Part shown: positions 15,596 to 24,831 of the stretch, piece by piece
Numbering within the stretch: position 1 is the first letter of the stretch
Layout: each line of letters starts with the position of its first letter
Origin: CAYQIM01 sp964417555
GTDB taxonomy: Bacteria; Pseudomonadota; Gammaproteobacteria; Diplorickettsiales; Diplorickettsiaceae
Assembly (NCBI GenBank): GCA_964417555.1
Contig: CAYQIM010000048.1
Span: forward strand, 58,928-122,927
Length of the DNA stretch: 64,000 nt
Direction: 5' to 3'
Notes under the pieces: model-generated
Databases searched by the model: none
What the model saw: the letters and a program-made list of their open reading frames with translations, nothing else
What the model was told of the DNA's origin: nothing
Position numbers and translations under genes: made by a program

Positions 15596-16620
15596 CCTAT
15601 TTTTAATAGTTCCCAATATTTTTGGTACACACTCTCAGCATCCCCAACATCTGTTTGCACAACACTACGCCGCAAGGTCTGTTGATCGGGATAAATCATA
15701 GAATTGTTTAAAATAGATTGAGGCATCAACTTCACTGCAGCCAGATTAGGTGAAGCATATCCTGTTGCTAAACTAATCTTTTTAGCAATATCGGGGCGTA
15801 GAATAAAGTTCATAAAACGATAAGTATTGTTTAAGTGAGTTGCTCCCACAGGAATAGCCATACTATCGATAGAGGTCACAAAACCTTCTTTAGGATAAAC
15901 AAAGCGAAGTGCTGAATTTTCTTGCGCTGCCTGATAAATATCGCCATTCCAGCCCATCCCTAGGGTCAAATCTTCGTCAATATATAACGATTTTACGCCA
16001 TCGGCATTAAACAGGCGGATATTCGGCATCAGTTGCTTTAACTTTAAATAGGCTTGGCGAATATGTGTCGGATTAGTATCATTGGGAGAAAAACCGAGTA
16101 CAAGTAATGCGATAGAAAAAACTTCGTGCACATCATCTAACATCAATAATTGGTTATGGTATTGCGGCTGCCAAAAATCAGACCAATGCTGGATATTCGC
16201 CAGCGAATGTTTCTGTGTATTGACAACAATACCTGTCGTACTCCAAAAATAAGGGATACTATAGCGGTTATCCGGATCATATGATTTATTTAATAAAGCC
16301 GGATTCAGATTTTTAAACCCGGTCAGTTTCGTTTTATCTAAAGTATGCAGCATGCCCTGTTTACGCATGCGATCAACAAAATAAGTAGAAGGAACGACAA
16401 TATCATAACCTGAACGAGGATTCGCTTTGAGTTTGGCATACATGGTTTCGTTACTGTCATAGGTCGCATAATTGACTTTAATACCCGTTTCTCGGGTAAA
16501 TTCTTTTAAAACCTCACTCGGCATGTAGTTTGACCAGTTATACACATTGACGACGTTTTCTTGCGCAAAAACAGTTACGCTAACAAGCCATAAAACACCA
16601 AAGAGCAAAGTGCGTATCAT
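15589..16620 (-). CDS. potD: Spermidine/putrescine-binding periplasmic protein PotD
   Basis: Periplasmic receptor that hands polyamines to PotBC. 343 residues, with a cleavable signal peptide (1-19, ending VFA before QENVVNVYNWSNYMP). The NVYNWSNYM start and the YDIVVPSTYFVDRM block are typical of PotD/PotF. The family's spermidine-binding tryptophan and aspartate positions appear conserved (for example WSTTGIVVN, GMGWNGD). Its start overlaps the potC stop by 4 bases. Last gene of potABCD. Confidence 0.94.
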   Translation of the reverse strand: MIRTLLFGVLWLVSVTVFAQENVVNVYNWSNYMPSEVLKEFTRETGIKVNYATYDSNETMYAKLKANPRSGYDIVVPSTYFVDRMRKQGMLHTLDKTKLTGFKNLNPALLNKSYDPDNRYSIPYFWSTTGIVVNTQKHSLANIQHWSDFWQPQYHNQLLMLDDVHEVFSIALLVLGFSPNDTNPTHIRQAYLKLKQLMPNIRLFNADGVKSLYIDEDLTLGMGWNGDIYQAAQENSALRFVYPKEGFVTSIDSMAIPVGATHLNNTYRFMNFILRPDIAKKISLATGYASPNLAAVKLMPQSILNNSMIYPDQQTLRRSVVQTDVGDAESVYQKYWELLKIGG

Positions 16621-17393
16621 TTTATCGTTTCCTTCTTACGCAATACCAACTGAAATATCACAACGATAAACAAGGTGATGGCAAACATGACCGAACACAA
16701 AGCATTCAATTCAGGTTTTAAGCCGACTCGCACCAGCGAGTAAATATAAAGAGGTAAAATTTGAAAATCGGGACCGGTAACAAAAAAGCTGATAATGACA
16801 TCATCCAGCGACAAGGTAAAACTTAACAACCAGCCTGCCAAAATAGCAGGCCATAGCATAGGGACAATAATACGACGAAAAGTCATAAAATCGCTAGCCC
16901 CTAAATCACGCGCCGCCTCAAAAATATTTTTGTCTAAACCGGTTAAACGACCATAAACCGTAACGGCAACAAAAGGGATACAAAAAGTAATATGTGAAAG
17001 TAAAAGAGACCAGAATCCCAATTGCATTTTTAGAAGAAAAAATAAAATCAGTAAAGCAATCCCCATCACGATATCGGGTGAAACAATTAACACAAACATC
17101 AAACCATGCAATAATTTTTTACCAAAAAACAGATAACGGTAGAGACAGATAGCCGCTAACGTCCCGATAAAAGTGGCTATCGTCGCTGCCAGCACACTCA
17201 CTTCTAAAGAGTGTGAGGCGACCATTGCGAGGTCGGCGTCCTCTCCTAACTGTTTATACCAATCTAAAGTAAAGCCATGCCATAACGAAGAATAAGCTGA
17301 ATTATTAAATGAATAAATAATCAAAATAATAATAGGGAAATAAAAAAAGCAGTATATGGCTGCTAAATAGCTAAATTTCGCTAATCGATTCAT
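16617..17393 (-). CDS. potC: Spermidine/putrescine ABC transporter permease PotC
   Basis: One of two permeases of the polyamine importer. 258 residues with about six membrane segments. The EAA coupling loop is FEAARDLGASDFMTFRRIIV (about 158-177). The periplasmic WHGFTLDWY segment near residue 39 is typical of PotC. Overlaps potB by 23 bases and potD by 4. Confidence 0.94.
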   Translation of the reverse strand: MNRLAKFSYLAAIYCFFYFPIIILIIYSFNNSAYSSLWHGFTLDWYKQLGEDADLAMVASHSLEVSVLAATIATFIGTLAAICLYRYLFFGKKLLHGLMFVLIVSPDIVMGIALLILFFLLKMQLGFWSLLLSHITFCIPFVAVTVYGRLTGLDKNIFEAARDLGASDFMTFRRIIVPMLWPAILAGWLLSFTLSLDDVIISFFVTGPDFQILPLYIYSLVRVGLKPELNALCSVMFAITLFIVVIFQLVLRKKETIK

Positions 17394-18234
17394 GCTGTTG
17401 CCCTATTTTATTTGCACGCCGATAAATCAATAATAGCAGCCCCATACTAAGCGTTAACACCATACTGACGGCTGAACCTAAAGGCCAATTATGAGCTGCT
17501 AAAAATTCGTTTTGGATAAGATTTCCTACTAATAAAGATTTTGCACCGCCTAAAATGTCGGGAATATAAAACATACTCATGGCCGGTAAAAACACTAAAA
17601 TAACACCACCGATAATTCCGGATAGAGTCAAAGGAAAAATAACCCGCATAAAAATCAGTATGGTATTTGCACCTAAATCACGTGCGGCGTCAATCAATTG
17701 AATATCTAATTTTTCTATATTGGCATACAGCGGTAAAATCATAAAAGGCAATAAACTATAGACCAAACCTATCATTACCGCCGTTCCGGTATACAAAATA
17801 GAAAGCGGTTGATGAATAATGCCCAACGTTAATAAAACTGTATTGAGTAAACCTTTGGCTTTAAGGATTGAAATAATGGCATAGGTCCGAATCAACGAGC
17901 TGGTCCAAAAAGGAATAATCACTAAAAATAATAATAAGTTTTTATACTTAGATTTCATCCGTGCTAACAGGTAAGCAAATGGATAGCCTAAACACAAGCA
18001 AATTAAGGTACATAAACCCGCCATACAAAAAGAATGCCAAAATACCTTAAAATAAATCGGATTCAGTAATGCAACGTAGTTTTGTAAGGTAAATTCCCAG
18101 CGAACTAGCTTAACCGGATCGTTTTCTAAGAAACTGGTGATGAAAACCAAAAGGATAGGTAATAATGCAAATAGCGATAACCAGATCCAAATCGTCGCAA
18201 TGTTAGTCCACTTAAATAAACGATCAGCCTTCAT
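17371..18234 (-). CDS. potB: Spermidine/putrescine ABC transporter permease PotB
   Basis: Partner permease of PotC. The ATG at 18234 (MKADRLFKWTN) overlaps the potA stop by 11 bases and gives 287 residues; the frame extends upstream only because it runs into potA. Six membrane segments, with the EAA loop IDAARDLGANTILIFMRVIF. The segment YLLARMKSKYKNLLLFLVII is typical of the family. Confidence 0.94.
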   Translation of the reverse strand: MKADRLFKWTNIATIWIWLSLFALLPILLVFITSFLENDPVKLVRWEFTLQNYVALLNPIYFKVFWHSFCMAGLCTLICLCLGYPFAYLLARMKSKYKNLLLFLVIIPFWTSSLIRTYAIISILKAKGLLNTVLLTLGIIHQPLSILYTGTAVMIGLVYSLLPFMILPLYANIEKLDIQLIDAARDLGANTILIFMRVIFPLTLSGIIGGVILVFLPAMSMFYIPDILGGAKSLLVGNLIQNEFLAAHNWPLGSAVSMVLTLSMGLLLLIYRRANKIGQQHESISEI

Positions 18235-19321
18235 CGGGCAAAATAACCTCCCAACCAGGAATCCAATGTACCCACACAGACTCACCGCTGTGGAAATCCA
18301 GTTTCTCATCATCTTCATTAAAGAATTGTGTCGCCGCCAACAAAGTGTTGCTTTCTAAACGGACCATTAGATCGACAGTTGAGCCTTTGTAAATCACTTG
18401 TTCGACAACGCCAGGAAACATTTGCGAGGTATCTGTCACTTCTGACGGCGACCAAACCTCCAAATCTTCAGGCCGAACTAAGGTATATATTTTTTTGTCC
18501 GCCGTAAAATGACGACGGTTTTTTAAAGTAAATTGTTTTCCCTCAATAAGAACGTGAAAGACATGTTCATCAACAGAAACAACTTCTGTTTCGAAAATAT
18601 TCACTTCGCCAATAAAACGCGCCACACGTAAACTATGAGGCTCTTCATAGACTTCTCTAGGTGTACCTATCTGCTCAATACGTCCCTCATGCATCACCAC
18701 AACACGATCAGACATAGATAAAGCTTCTTCTTGATCATGCGTAACAAAGATAAAAGTAATGCCTAGCTGGGTCTGTAATTGTTTTAACTCGATCTGCATG
18801 GTCTTACGCAGACGATAATCTAAAGAGCTTAACGGCTCATCCAACAACAAAATAGCCGGCTTATTGACCACCGCACGTGCAATCGCGACGCGTTGTTGCT
18901 GTCCGCCACTTAATTGATAAGGTTTACGTTCACTCAAATGTTCTAGTTTGACCATTTTCAGTGCGTCTTCCACTTGCTGTTCAATCCTCTTTTTGCTAAG
19001 ACCGCCCTTACAACGCAATCCAAAAGCAATGTTGTCAAACACCGTGAGATGAGGGAATAAGGCATAACTCTGAAAAACCGTGTTGACATGCCGCTGTTGC
19101 GGTGACAAACCTTTGACATCCTTGCCATTAATTCGAATAATCCCCTCATCTGGTTCTTCAAAACCGGAGATTAAGCGCAGTAAGGTTGTTTTTCCACAAC
19201 CACTTGGACCTAATAAGGTTAAAAATTCACCGTGCCTTACTTCAAAGTGAATATCTTTTAACACATCTTGATCGTGGAATTTTTTGGTGACTCCTTTGAG
19301 TTCGAGCACATTTTCATTCAT
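18224..19321 (-). CDS. potA: Spermidine/putrescine ABC transporter ATPase PotA
   Basis: ATPase of the polyamine importer, 365 residues. Walker A GPSGCGKTT (39-47), signature LSGGQQQRVAIARA, Walker B ILLLDEPLSSLD, switch FVTHDQEEA. The C-terminal TOBE domain (about 270-360) is complete. First gene of potABCD; the 234-base gap before it carries an inverted repeat at 19447-19498. Confidence 0.95.
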   Translation of the reverse strand: MNENVLELKGVTKKFHDQDVLKDIHFEVRHGEFLTLLGPSGCGKTTLLRLISGFEEPDEGIIRINGKDVKGLSPQQRHVNTVFQSYALFPHLTVFDNIAFGLRCKGGLSKKRIEQQVEDALKMVKLEHLSERKPYQLSGGQQQRVAIARAVVNKPAILLLDEPLSSLDYRLRKTMQIELKQLQTQLGITFIFVTHDQEEALSMSDRVVVMHEGRIEQIGTPREVYEEPHSLRVARFIGEVNIFETEVVSVDEHVFHVLIEGKQFTLKNRRHFTADKKIYTLVRPEDLEVWSPSEVTDTSQMFPGVVEQVIYKGSTVDLMVRLESNTLLAATQFFNEDDEKLDFHSGESVWVHWIPGWEVILPDEG

Positions 19322-19446
19322 TAAATAAGCAGCCTCACTTCAGCGGAGAGCCCGCGCTATAACCCAACTACCATTTTTCGCGTACGCCCAGCCCAGGATG
19401 GAATGATAAAATCGAAGCGATTATGCAATGTGTAGGCGGGTATGTC

Positions 19447-19498
19447 TATACCGCTTGTACTTAAAACGCAAACATAAAACTCTATAGCAAGCGGTATA
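19447..19498. repeat. Inverted repeat upstream of potA
   Basis: Perfect 11-bp arms TATACCGCTTG (19447-19457) and CAAGCGGTATA (19488-19498) around a 30-base spacer. It lies in the 234-base gap between potA and the cyclase gene, where I see no gene. It may be the trace of a small mobile element or an operator-like site. Confidence 0.5.
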
Positions 19499-19555
19499 CT
19501 TGATCACATAACGGATACAGCAGCAGAGCTTCCGCATCGTCGTTCAAGAAGAGAA

Positions 19556-20731
19556 CTAACCTGTTCTAAAACTAAATCGGGCGTTTTCTTCCATTTGATA
19601 AGAAGAAGTTTGTAAGTTTTTATAAAACTCAGCAAGTTCTTTTACATTATTGATCATCTGTGGTTCTGCTTTTCCTGGAAAATAAACCCGTATTGGAAAA
19701 TCAGGTCCTGGTGAATCAGGATTTGCGGTTTCAGCACCATGCCATACTAAAGATTTTCCTTGATAACCTGCTTGTTTTATTGCTTCATTAAGTTGTTTAA
19801 TAATTAACCCTTCAGGAATAGATAGATTACCTTTGTCTGGATCGAGATTGATGTGGTTAGGTTGTCTATTTGAATCGACACAGCGCTGCCATATTTTCTT
19901 CACCATTGTACTCGCTCCCTCTTTGACCATGGGATAAACCGTCATTGGCCTTTCGGCTACGGCTTGATTCTTAGGAAGGTAAATAGCAAATAAATCATAA
20001 TCCGCTGTTACTGCTGCTTTTATTCCTGTTTGACCTGGGTTAGTAAAGGCCATGACCGGACGATTATCCCGCCAAACTTCCCAATAATTAGGCTCTTCTT
20101 TATTTTGTTTAAGTTCAAAACAATAAGGAACACCCTCATAAATTGATTCTACCTGTTTGATTTTAATACCAGCTTCTTCCCTTTCTTCTTTAATAACAAT
20201 AAATCCCTTATCAGCTAACATAGTTATTCGTTCAGCGCTAATATTCAATGGAACACGACCGCAACCAGAAGCTATAGATTTTTTAATACGCTCAGCTTGA
20301 GCATCCTTATCTTTTTTTCCTCCTTTACCAAATAAGGGTTCTTCCATAATAAATCCAGCTGTTATACCCTCACTACTCGATTTTGCTTTCAACACAAGCT
20401 GTTTTGTATCATAACCTTCTTTGATAAGTTGGAGTGCCATTGGATTAATCGGACGTATGGCAATAATAATATTCTTACGATCAACAACCGCTTGAATACC
20501 TTCGTCATAAGGTAAATTGTTATTGTTTCCATCAACCCAATCACCCTCAAGAGGGTTTTGAACCATACTGCCGTGGATAAACTGAGATGGTTTCACGTTA
20601 TCCAGATAATCTAGCTGTACAGCCAGGATAATTCCTTTATCATCAGCGAATTTCTGTAAAGCCTCTATACAAGCCAAGCTTTGTAAAACTTCATTGCTAC
20701 GATCAGGCTGAAAAAATAAAGAAAAGCTCAT
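19556..20731 (-). CDS. ExoY/edema-factor-like nucleotidyl cyclase, likely host-directed toxin
   Basis: 391 residues, no signal peptide. The sequence follows the catalytic domain shared by P. aeruginosa ExoY, anthrax edema factor (EF) and Bordetella CyaA: AIRPINPMALQLIKEGYDTK (91-110), KAKSSSEGITAGF (115-127), VTADYDLFAIY (241-251), and HGAETANPD (331-339) with DFPIRVYFP after it. Arg93, Lys110 and Lys117 keep the exact spacing of EF R329, K346, K353; Asp244/Asp246 match D491/D493; His331 and Asn337 match H577 and N583. Lys115 stands where EF/CyaA have a His, as in ExoY. These enzymes are switched on by host actin or calmodulin and flood the cell with cyclic nucleotides. The 187 bases upstream are extremely AT-rich, suggesting acquired DNA. 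Activator, product and secretion route are unknown. Confidence 0.85.
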   Translation of the reverse strand: MSFSLFFQPDRSNEVLQSLACIEALQKFADDKGIILAVQLDYLDNVKPSQFIHGSMVQNPLEGDWVDGNNNNLPYDEGIQAVVDRKNIIIAIRPINPMALQLIKEGYDTKQLVLKAKSSSEGITAGFIMEEPLFGKGGKKDKDAQAERIKKSIASGCGRVPLNISAERITMLADKGFIVIKEEREEAGIKIKQVESIYEGVPYCFELKQNKEEPNYWEVWRDNRPVMAFTNPGQTGIKAAVTADYDLFAIYLPKNQAVAERPMTVYPMVKEGASTMVKKIWQRCVDSNRQPNHINLDPDKGNLSIPEGLIIKQLNEAIKQAGYQGKSLVWHGAETANPDSPGPDFPIRVYFPGKAEPQMINNVKELAEFYKNLQTSSYQMEENARFSFRTG

Positions 20732-20918
20732 TTTTTTAAACTCACATCAAAAGAAAGACGGACAGTTTAAAAAAAATCATTAAATAAATCTGATCAAATA
20801 ATTAAAAAAAATTAATTAATAAAAGCTTCATATATTAAGAGAAAATTAAATAATAAAAGGGGAAATAGATAAAAATAATAAATTTATTAGTTCATATTAA
20901 AATTAATTTTAAATAAAA

Positions 20919-21704
20919 CTAAAATAAAAATAAATTATTATTAAAACGAGGTAGCAAATAGAAGTCAGGGTAGGAAACACAATAAAGATATAAACCATTC
21001 GGATGGGCAGTGACCGCGGATTTTGTTCTATCTTTAGCACATAACACGTCTTTAGCCCATCCAGGCTCACGTTTAGCTGCACCAATAAGCATCAATAATC
21101 CCGTAATATTTCGTACCATATGGTGTAAAAAAGCGTTCGCCGTAATATCGATGATAATAAAATCACCTTGACGGTAAACTTCGAGTTTATAAACATGACG
21201 CATAGCGCTTTTAGACTGGCAACTTGCGGCACGAAATGAACTAAAATCGTGCTCGCCAATTAAATAATTAGCCGCCGTTTGCATAAGCGTTTCATTAAGA
21301 GGAATATAACAGTGTGTCGTATGTTTATACCATAAAGCACTAGGAAGCGGCTTATTATAAATAATATATTGATAACGACGCGACAGCGCAGAAAATCGGG
21401 CATGAAATTCATTCGTCATTTCGCGTACCCAATCAATGCGGATATCAGCTGGCAGATGGCTATTAATCCCTAATAACCAGGCACGATCGCTACGCATCGC
21501 CGTGGTATCAAAGTGAGCCACTTGTCCTAAGGCATGTACTCCTTTATCAGTACGTCCTGCACAGCTTATTGTAATCGAATGATCAGCGACTTTGCCAATC
21601 GCCGCTTCTAAGGTTGCTTGAATCGTTGGCAGCTTTTCTTGCGCTTGAATCTGCCAACCCTGATAAGCGGAGCCTTGATAGGAAATACCGAGCGCAATTC
21701 TCAT
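20919..21704 (-). CDS. truA: tRNA pseudouridine(38-40) synthase TruA
   Basis: Makes pseudouridine at positions 38-40 of the tRNA anticodon stem. 261 residues; the catalytic Asp53 is in CAGRTDKGVHALGQVAHF. The RRYQYIIYN and NAFLHHMVRNITG blocks are typical. The last residues (FNNNLFLF) run into AT-rich DNA, so the C-terminus may be slightly changed. Follows cpoB by 23 bases in the same direction. Confidence 0.95.
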   Translation of the reverse strand: MRIALGISYQGSAYQGWQIQAQEKLPTIQATLEAAIGKVADHSITISCAGRTDKGVHALGQVAHFDTTAMRSDRAWLLGINSHLPADIRIDWVREMTNEFHARFSALSRRYQYIIYNKPLPSALWYKHTTHCYIPLNETLMQTAANYLIGEHDFSSFRAASCQSKSAMRHVYKLEVYRQGDFIIIDITANAFLHHMVRNITGLLMLIGAAKREPGWAKDVLCAKDRTKSAVTAHPNGLYLYCVSYPDFYLLPRFNNNLFLF

Positions 21705-21727
21705 TAATAATTTTCGTCTTTTGTCTT

Positions 21728-22657
21728 CTAAGCTTTTTTCGATGCCATATTGGCAGCCGAGATCATTGCTTGAAACTGCTGTAATCTGGCTTGCGCCGAT
21801 TGGGCGGCTTTTGTATCAGGGTATTTTTGAATTATTTTTTTAAAGATGTCCATTGCTGTTGTTTTCTCTCCTTTAGCAAAATAGGCTAAGCCTAATTGTA
21901 AAAGAGCATCGGGTACACGTGCATCTTGAGGATAACTTGTCACAAAACGGTTGAATCGATTAATAGACTGTTCAGGTTGGCCTTGTAGTAAATAAAGTTG
22001 GCCTAAGAAATAATTGGCATTAGGTAAATTAATATCAGAAGGATATTTTTTTAAAAAATCTTCAAACCCTTGAATGGCAGGAACGTATTGCTTATTCTTT
22101 AAGAGCTGGAAAGCGGCTTGGTAAGCACGCTCTCCGGCTGCTGTCGGTAGGTTTGAAGGAGCGGCATGCATACCACGGGTATTCGTGACATTCGTTACTG
22201 GATTCTTGTTAGCCATGGGCAGCGGATTGGCAGAAGGCGAACTCGGCTTTATTGCTGAATCGGTAGACACAGATGGCTGTCTTTGGCTTAATCGCCTTTC
22301 GATATCTTGATACTGTCTACGTACTTGCTCTTCCAATTGCTTTAAACGGTGTTCCTGCTCTTCTATCTTGCCTTGCAAACTTTGCACTCTTTGTGTGAGA
22401 TCATCCGTTTGCACTAATAACGGATTGAGATTAGAAATTTGATGTTCTTGAATGGAAAGACGTTGCTCGAGTGAAAAAGAACGCGGATTATCTGATGAAG
22501 CATTAGAAGAACTATTACTATTCGTGGGTTGGCTACTTGTAGATGACATATCATTATTATCACCATCATTATATGCATCGACAACCGGTGCGATAGCATA
22601 AGCCACAGCGCTCACGCTAAAACTTAATAGTAAAACACTGACTCTAATAAGCTTCAT
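21728..22657 (-). CDS. cpoB: Cell division coordinator CpoB (YbgF)
   Basis: Periplasmic protein of the Tol-Pal system that links outer-membrane constriction with peptidoglycan synthesis. 309 residues: signal peptide (1-21), a Ser/Asn-rich stretch, a coiled coil (about 65-125, with many Gln/Glu/Arg) for trimerisation, a low-complexity linker, and C-terminal TPR repeats (about 175-295: AYQAAFQLLKNKQYVPAI). The Asn/Ser-rich stretch makes it longer than the 263 residues of E. coli. Downstream of pal with repeat copy D between. Confidence 0.92.
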   Translation of the reverse strand: MKLIRVSVLLLSFSVSAVAYAIAPVVDAYNDGDNNDMSSTSSQPTNSNSSSNASSDNPRSFSLEQRLSIQEHQISNLNPLLVQTDDLTQRVQSLQGKIEEQEHRLKQLEEQVRRQYQDIERRLSQRQPSVSTDSAIKPSSPSANPLPMANKNPVTNVTNTRGMHAAPSNLPTAAGERAYQAAFQLLKNKQYVPAIQGFEDFLKKYPSDINLPNANYFLGQLYLLQGQPEQSINRFNRFVTSYPQDARVPDALLQLGLAYFAKGEKTTAMDIFKKIIQKYPDTKAAQSAQARLQQFQAMISAANMASKKA

Positions 22658-22681
22658 CGATTAAATTCCTAAAAATTACGG

Positions 22682-22769
22682 TACACTCTTCGCACTGAAT
22701 TTCAGTTAAATTCCCGCTCAGTTCGCAATTTCACGGTACTTGCTAAAAATCCCATTACTGTAAATTTAG
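22682..22769 (+). repeat. Dispersed repeat, copy D (pal-cpoB gap)
   Basis: Begins TACACTCTTCGCACTGAAT and ends with AAATCCCATTACTGTAAATT, matching both ends of copy B (AAATCCCATTGCTGTGAATA) with internal deletions. It fills most of the gap between pal and cpoB. Confidence 0.7.
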
Positions 22770-22815
22770 ACGCGAAAAGATATTAACTCAGCTAAACCTT
22801 TTCGCGTCGATTCAT

Positions 22816-23364
22816 TTACTCTTTGTCGCTTATAACGGGAGTTTGATACTGCAAATTAGCACGACGATTTTTTGAATAGTCTGCTTCTGAGTGACCAAAC
22901 GCTACCGGTTTTTCTGCGCCATAACTCACCGTGAGAATTTGTCGGTTATTCACGCCATTGGCACGTAAAAAATTTGCCACACTTAATGCACGCCGTTGAC
23001 CTAATCCAATATTGTATTCTCGACTACCTCGCTCGTCAGTGTTACCTGCTATCAAGATTTTTGCTTGCGGATGGCTAATTAAATAATGCGCTTGTACCCT
23101 GAGCGAAGGAATATCTTTATTTTCAATACGACTCTGATCAAACTCAAAGTAGTAGGTTTGATTACCCACTTTGAGAGGATGGGTATTGGTTTCATCATCA
23201 TAGAAGCTATTGACATCCCCTGCTCCACCGACGATAGCTTTATCTGAGGTTTGCGCCGAATTAAAGTTTTCTTTTCCCAGCTCGTCTTTCCCTGTTGAAC
23301 AGGCGACTAAAACAAAACAGCTTACACTGATTGCACTTATTTTTAGGATTTTTTTGACTAACAT
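22816..23364 (-). CDS. pal: Peptidoglycan-associated lipoprotein Pal
   Basis: Outer-membrane lipoprotein that holds the membrane to peptidoglycan. The ATG at 23364 is chosen because GAGGAC lies 5 bases before it; an in-frame ATG 12 bases upstream overlaps that site. The protein has 182 residues with lipobox LVAC (Cys22). The OmpA-like domain (about 70-175) has the peptidoglycan-binding block NTDERGSREYNIGLGQRRA. Follows tolB closely. No defects. Confidence 0.95.
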   Translation of the reverse strand: MLVKKILKISAISVSCFVLVACSTGKDELGKENFNSAQTSDKAIVGGAGDVNSFYDDETNTHPLKVGNQTYYFEFDQSRIENKDIPSLRVQAHYLISHPQAKILIAGNTDERGSREYNIGLGQRRALSVANFLRANGVNNRQILTVSYGAEKPVAFGHSEADYSKNRRANLQYQTPVISDKE

Positions 23365-23412
23365 AAATGTCCTCATAATTTAACTTTTATTTCGCACTTG
23401 AACTTTTGTTGG

Positions 23413-24717
23413 CTACGACAAAAAGGGAGACCAAGTCGGATCTTGCACATCGCCTTGCGGCGTAGGTAAACGTAAACTGATTCGACCATCAATTGACACC
23501 ATACCGAGTAAACCTTGAGTTCCGGGCTTAGATTCATAAAGTACCATTTGACCATTCGGCGCAAAACTGGGCGATGCATCATAACCCGAATGAGTTAATA
23601 TCTGTAAGGTATCATCAACTAGATTTTGTACAGCTATATTATACGATCCTTGCTCCTGATTGAGTACCACTATCATCTTGCCATCGTTAGAAAAAGATGC
23701 ACGTGCATTATAATTTCCATCGTAGGTGATACGTTGCAGTGCACCTGAACGAAGATTAACCTGATATATCTGAGGACCGCCGCCTCTATCTGAAGTAAAT
23801 AACAATGAGTGACCGTCCTTAGAAAAATTTGGTTCTGTATCAATGGAAAATCCAAAAGTAATTTGGCGCAACTTTTTACTGGCGAGGTCCATTAGATAGA
23901 TCTTTGGCGCGGCAGCATCTTTTGATAACGCTAGGGCCAAGGTTTTATTATCGGGTGACCAAGCGGGCGCACCGTTGATCCCCGCATAGGAACTGACGAG
24001 CTCACGTTCGCCAGTACTCACATCTTGTATATAGACGCGCGGCAGTACTTTTTCAAACGAAACGTAAGCAATTCGCTTGCCATCACGAGACCAAGCTGGA
24101 GACATAATGGGCTGGATAGAGGTCAGTAAAGGTTTGGCATTATAACCATCCATATCAGCGACTTGTAAACTATAACGACGACTATAGCTATTTTTATCCG
24201 TCACTAATACGTAGGCGATGCGTGTTGAGAAAATGCCTTTAATTCCAATTAACTTTTCATAAATAAGATCACTGATATGATGGCCTAAGCGACGTAATTG
24301 TTGTTTATTGACGGTAAATCGTTGTTGTATCAAAGTACGGCTTTTCCCTTGGGCAACATTGATTAAAGAAAATTGAACCTGATATTGTCCTTTATCAGCT
24401 GCTTTAATCTGTCCCAGCACAACATCGTCGACCTGTTGCTTACGCCAATAAGTCGCAGCAACCTGAGCCGCTGATCGCGGTAAAACAGCTGTTTTAGGTA
24501 CAGCAACTTTAAATTGGCCACTATGACTTAAATCATTTTTAACAATAATACTGATATTGTTAATTTCGTCTAACGAGTCGGAGCCAACAAAAGGAACAAT
24601 AGCAATAGGTAATTGATTAGAAACACCTTGCGTCAATTCCAGATTCAACGCTGCCTGCACCGGCGAGATTACAAGACTTAACAATAAAGTCATTGTCAGC
24701 AAACGAATTTTCAACAC
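23413..24717 (-). CDS. tolB: Tol-Pal system protein TolB
   Basis: Periplasmic beta-propeller that cycles between TolA and Pal. The GTG at 24717 is preceded by TAGGAGAT at the right distance and is followed at once by a signal peptide ending PVQA; 434 residues result. The open frame extends to 24810 but that part comes from repeat copy E. The C-terminal propeller shows repeated SPAWSRDGKRIAYVSFE and TEPNFSKDGHSLLFTSDRGG blades. Next to pal and cpoB as usual, but separated from tolA by two inserted genes. Confidence 0.95.
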   Translation of the reverse strand: MLKIRLLTMTLLLSLVISPVQAALNLELTQGVSNQLPIAIVPFVGSDSLDEINNISIIVKNDLSHSGQFKVAVPKTAVLPRSAAQVAATYWRKQQVDDVVLGQIKAADKGQYQVQFSLINVAQGKSRTLIQQRFTVNKQQLRRLGHHISDLIYEKLIGIKGIFSTRIAYVLVTDKNSYSRRYSLQVADMDGYNAKPLLTSIQPIMSPAWSRDGKRIAYVSFEKVLPRVYIQDVSTGERELVSSYAGINGAPAWSPDNKTLALALSKDAAAPKIYLMDLASKKLRQITFGFSIDTEPNFSKDGHSLLFTSDRGGGPQIYQVNLRSGALQRITYDGNYNARASFSNDGKMIVVLNQEQGSYNIAVQNLVDDTLQILTHSGYDASPSFAPNGQMVLYESKPGTQGLLGMVSIDGRISLRLPTPQGDVQDPTWSPFLS

Positions 24718-24770
24718 AAAAAATCTCCTACAATGATAAAACTCTACCTCTCGTTGAAAATAACCAGAGT

Positions 24771-24830
24771 GGGTATTAGAGGATTGCGCAACGAGCGGCA
24801 ACGCAGCCAAAATTCAAGTGCGAAGAGTAA
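24771..24830 (-). repeat. Dispersed repeat, copy E (tolB upstream)
   Basis: On the minus strand TACTCTTCGCACTTGAATTT and then GTTGCCGCTCGTTGCGCAAT, almost identical to copy B over 55 bases; the other half of the element is missing. It starts just past the stop of the MFS gene and ends 54 bases before the tolB start. Confidence 0.75.
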
Positions 24831-24831
24831 T

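Noticed and set aside
24718..24810. N-terminal extension of TolB
   Set aside because: This part is encoded mostly by the dispersed repeat; the GTG at 24717 has a good ribosome site and is followed by a normal signal peptide.
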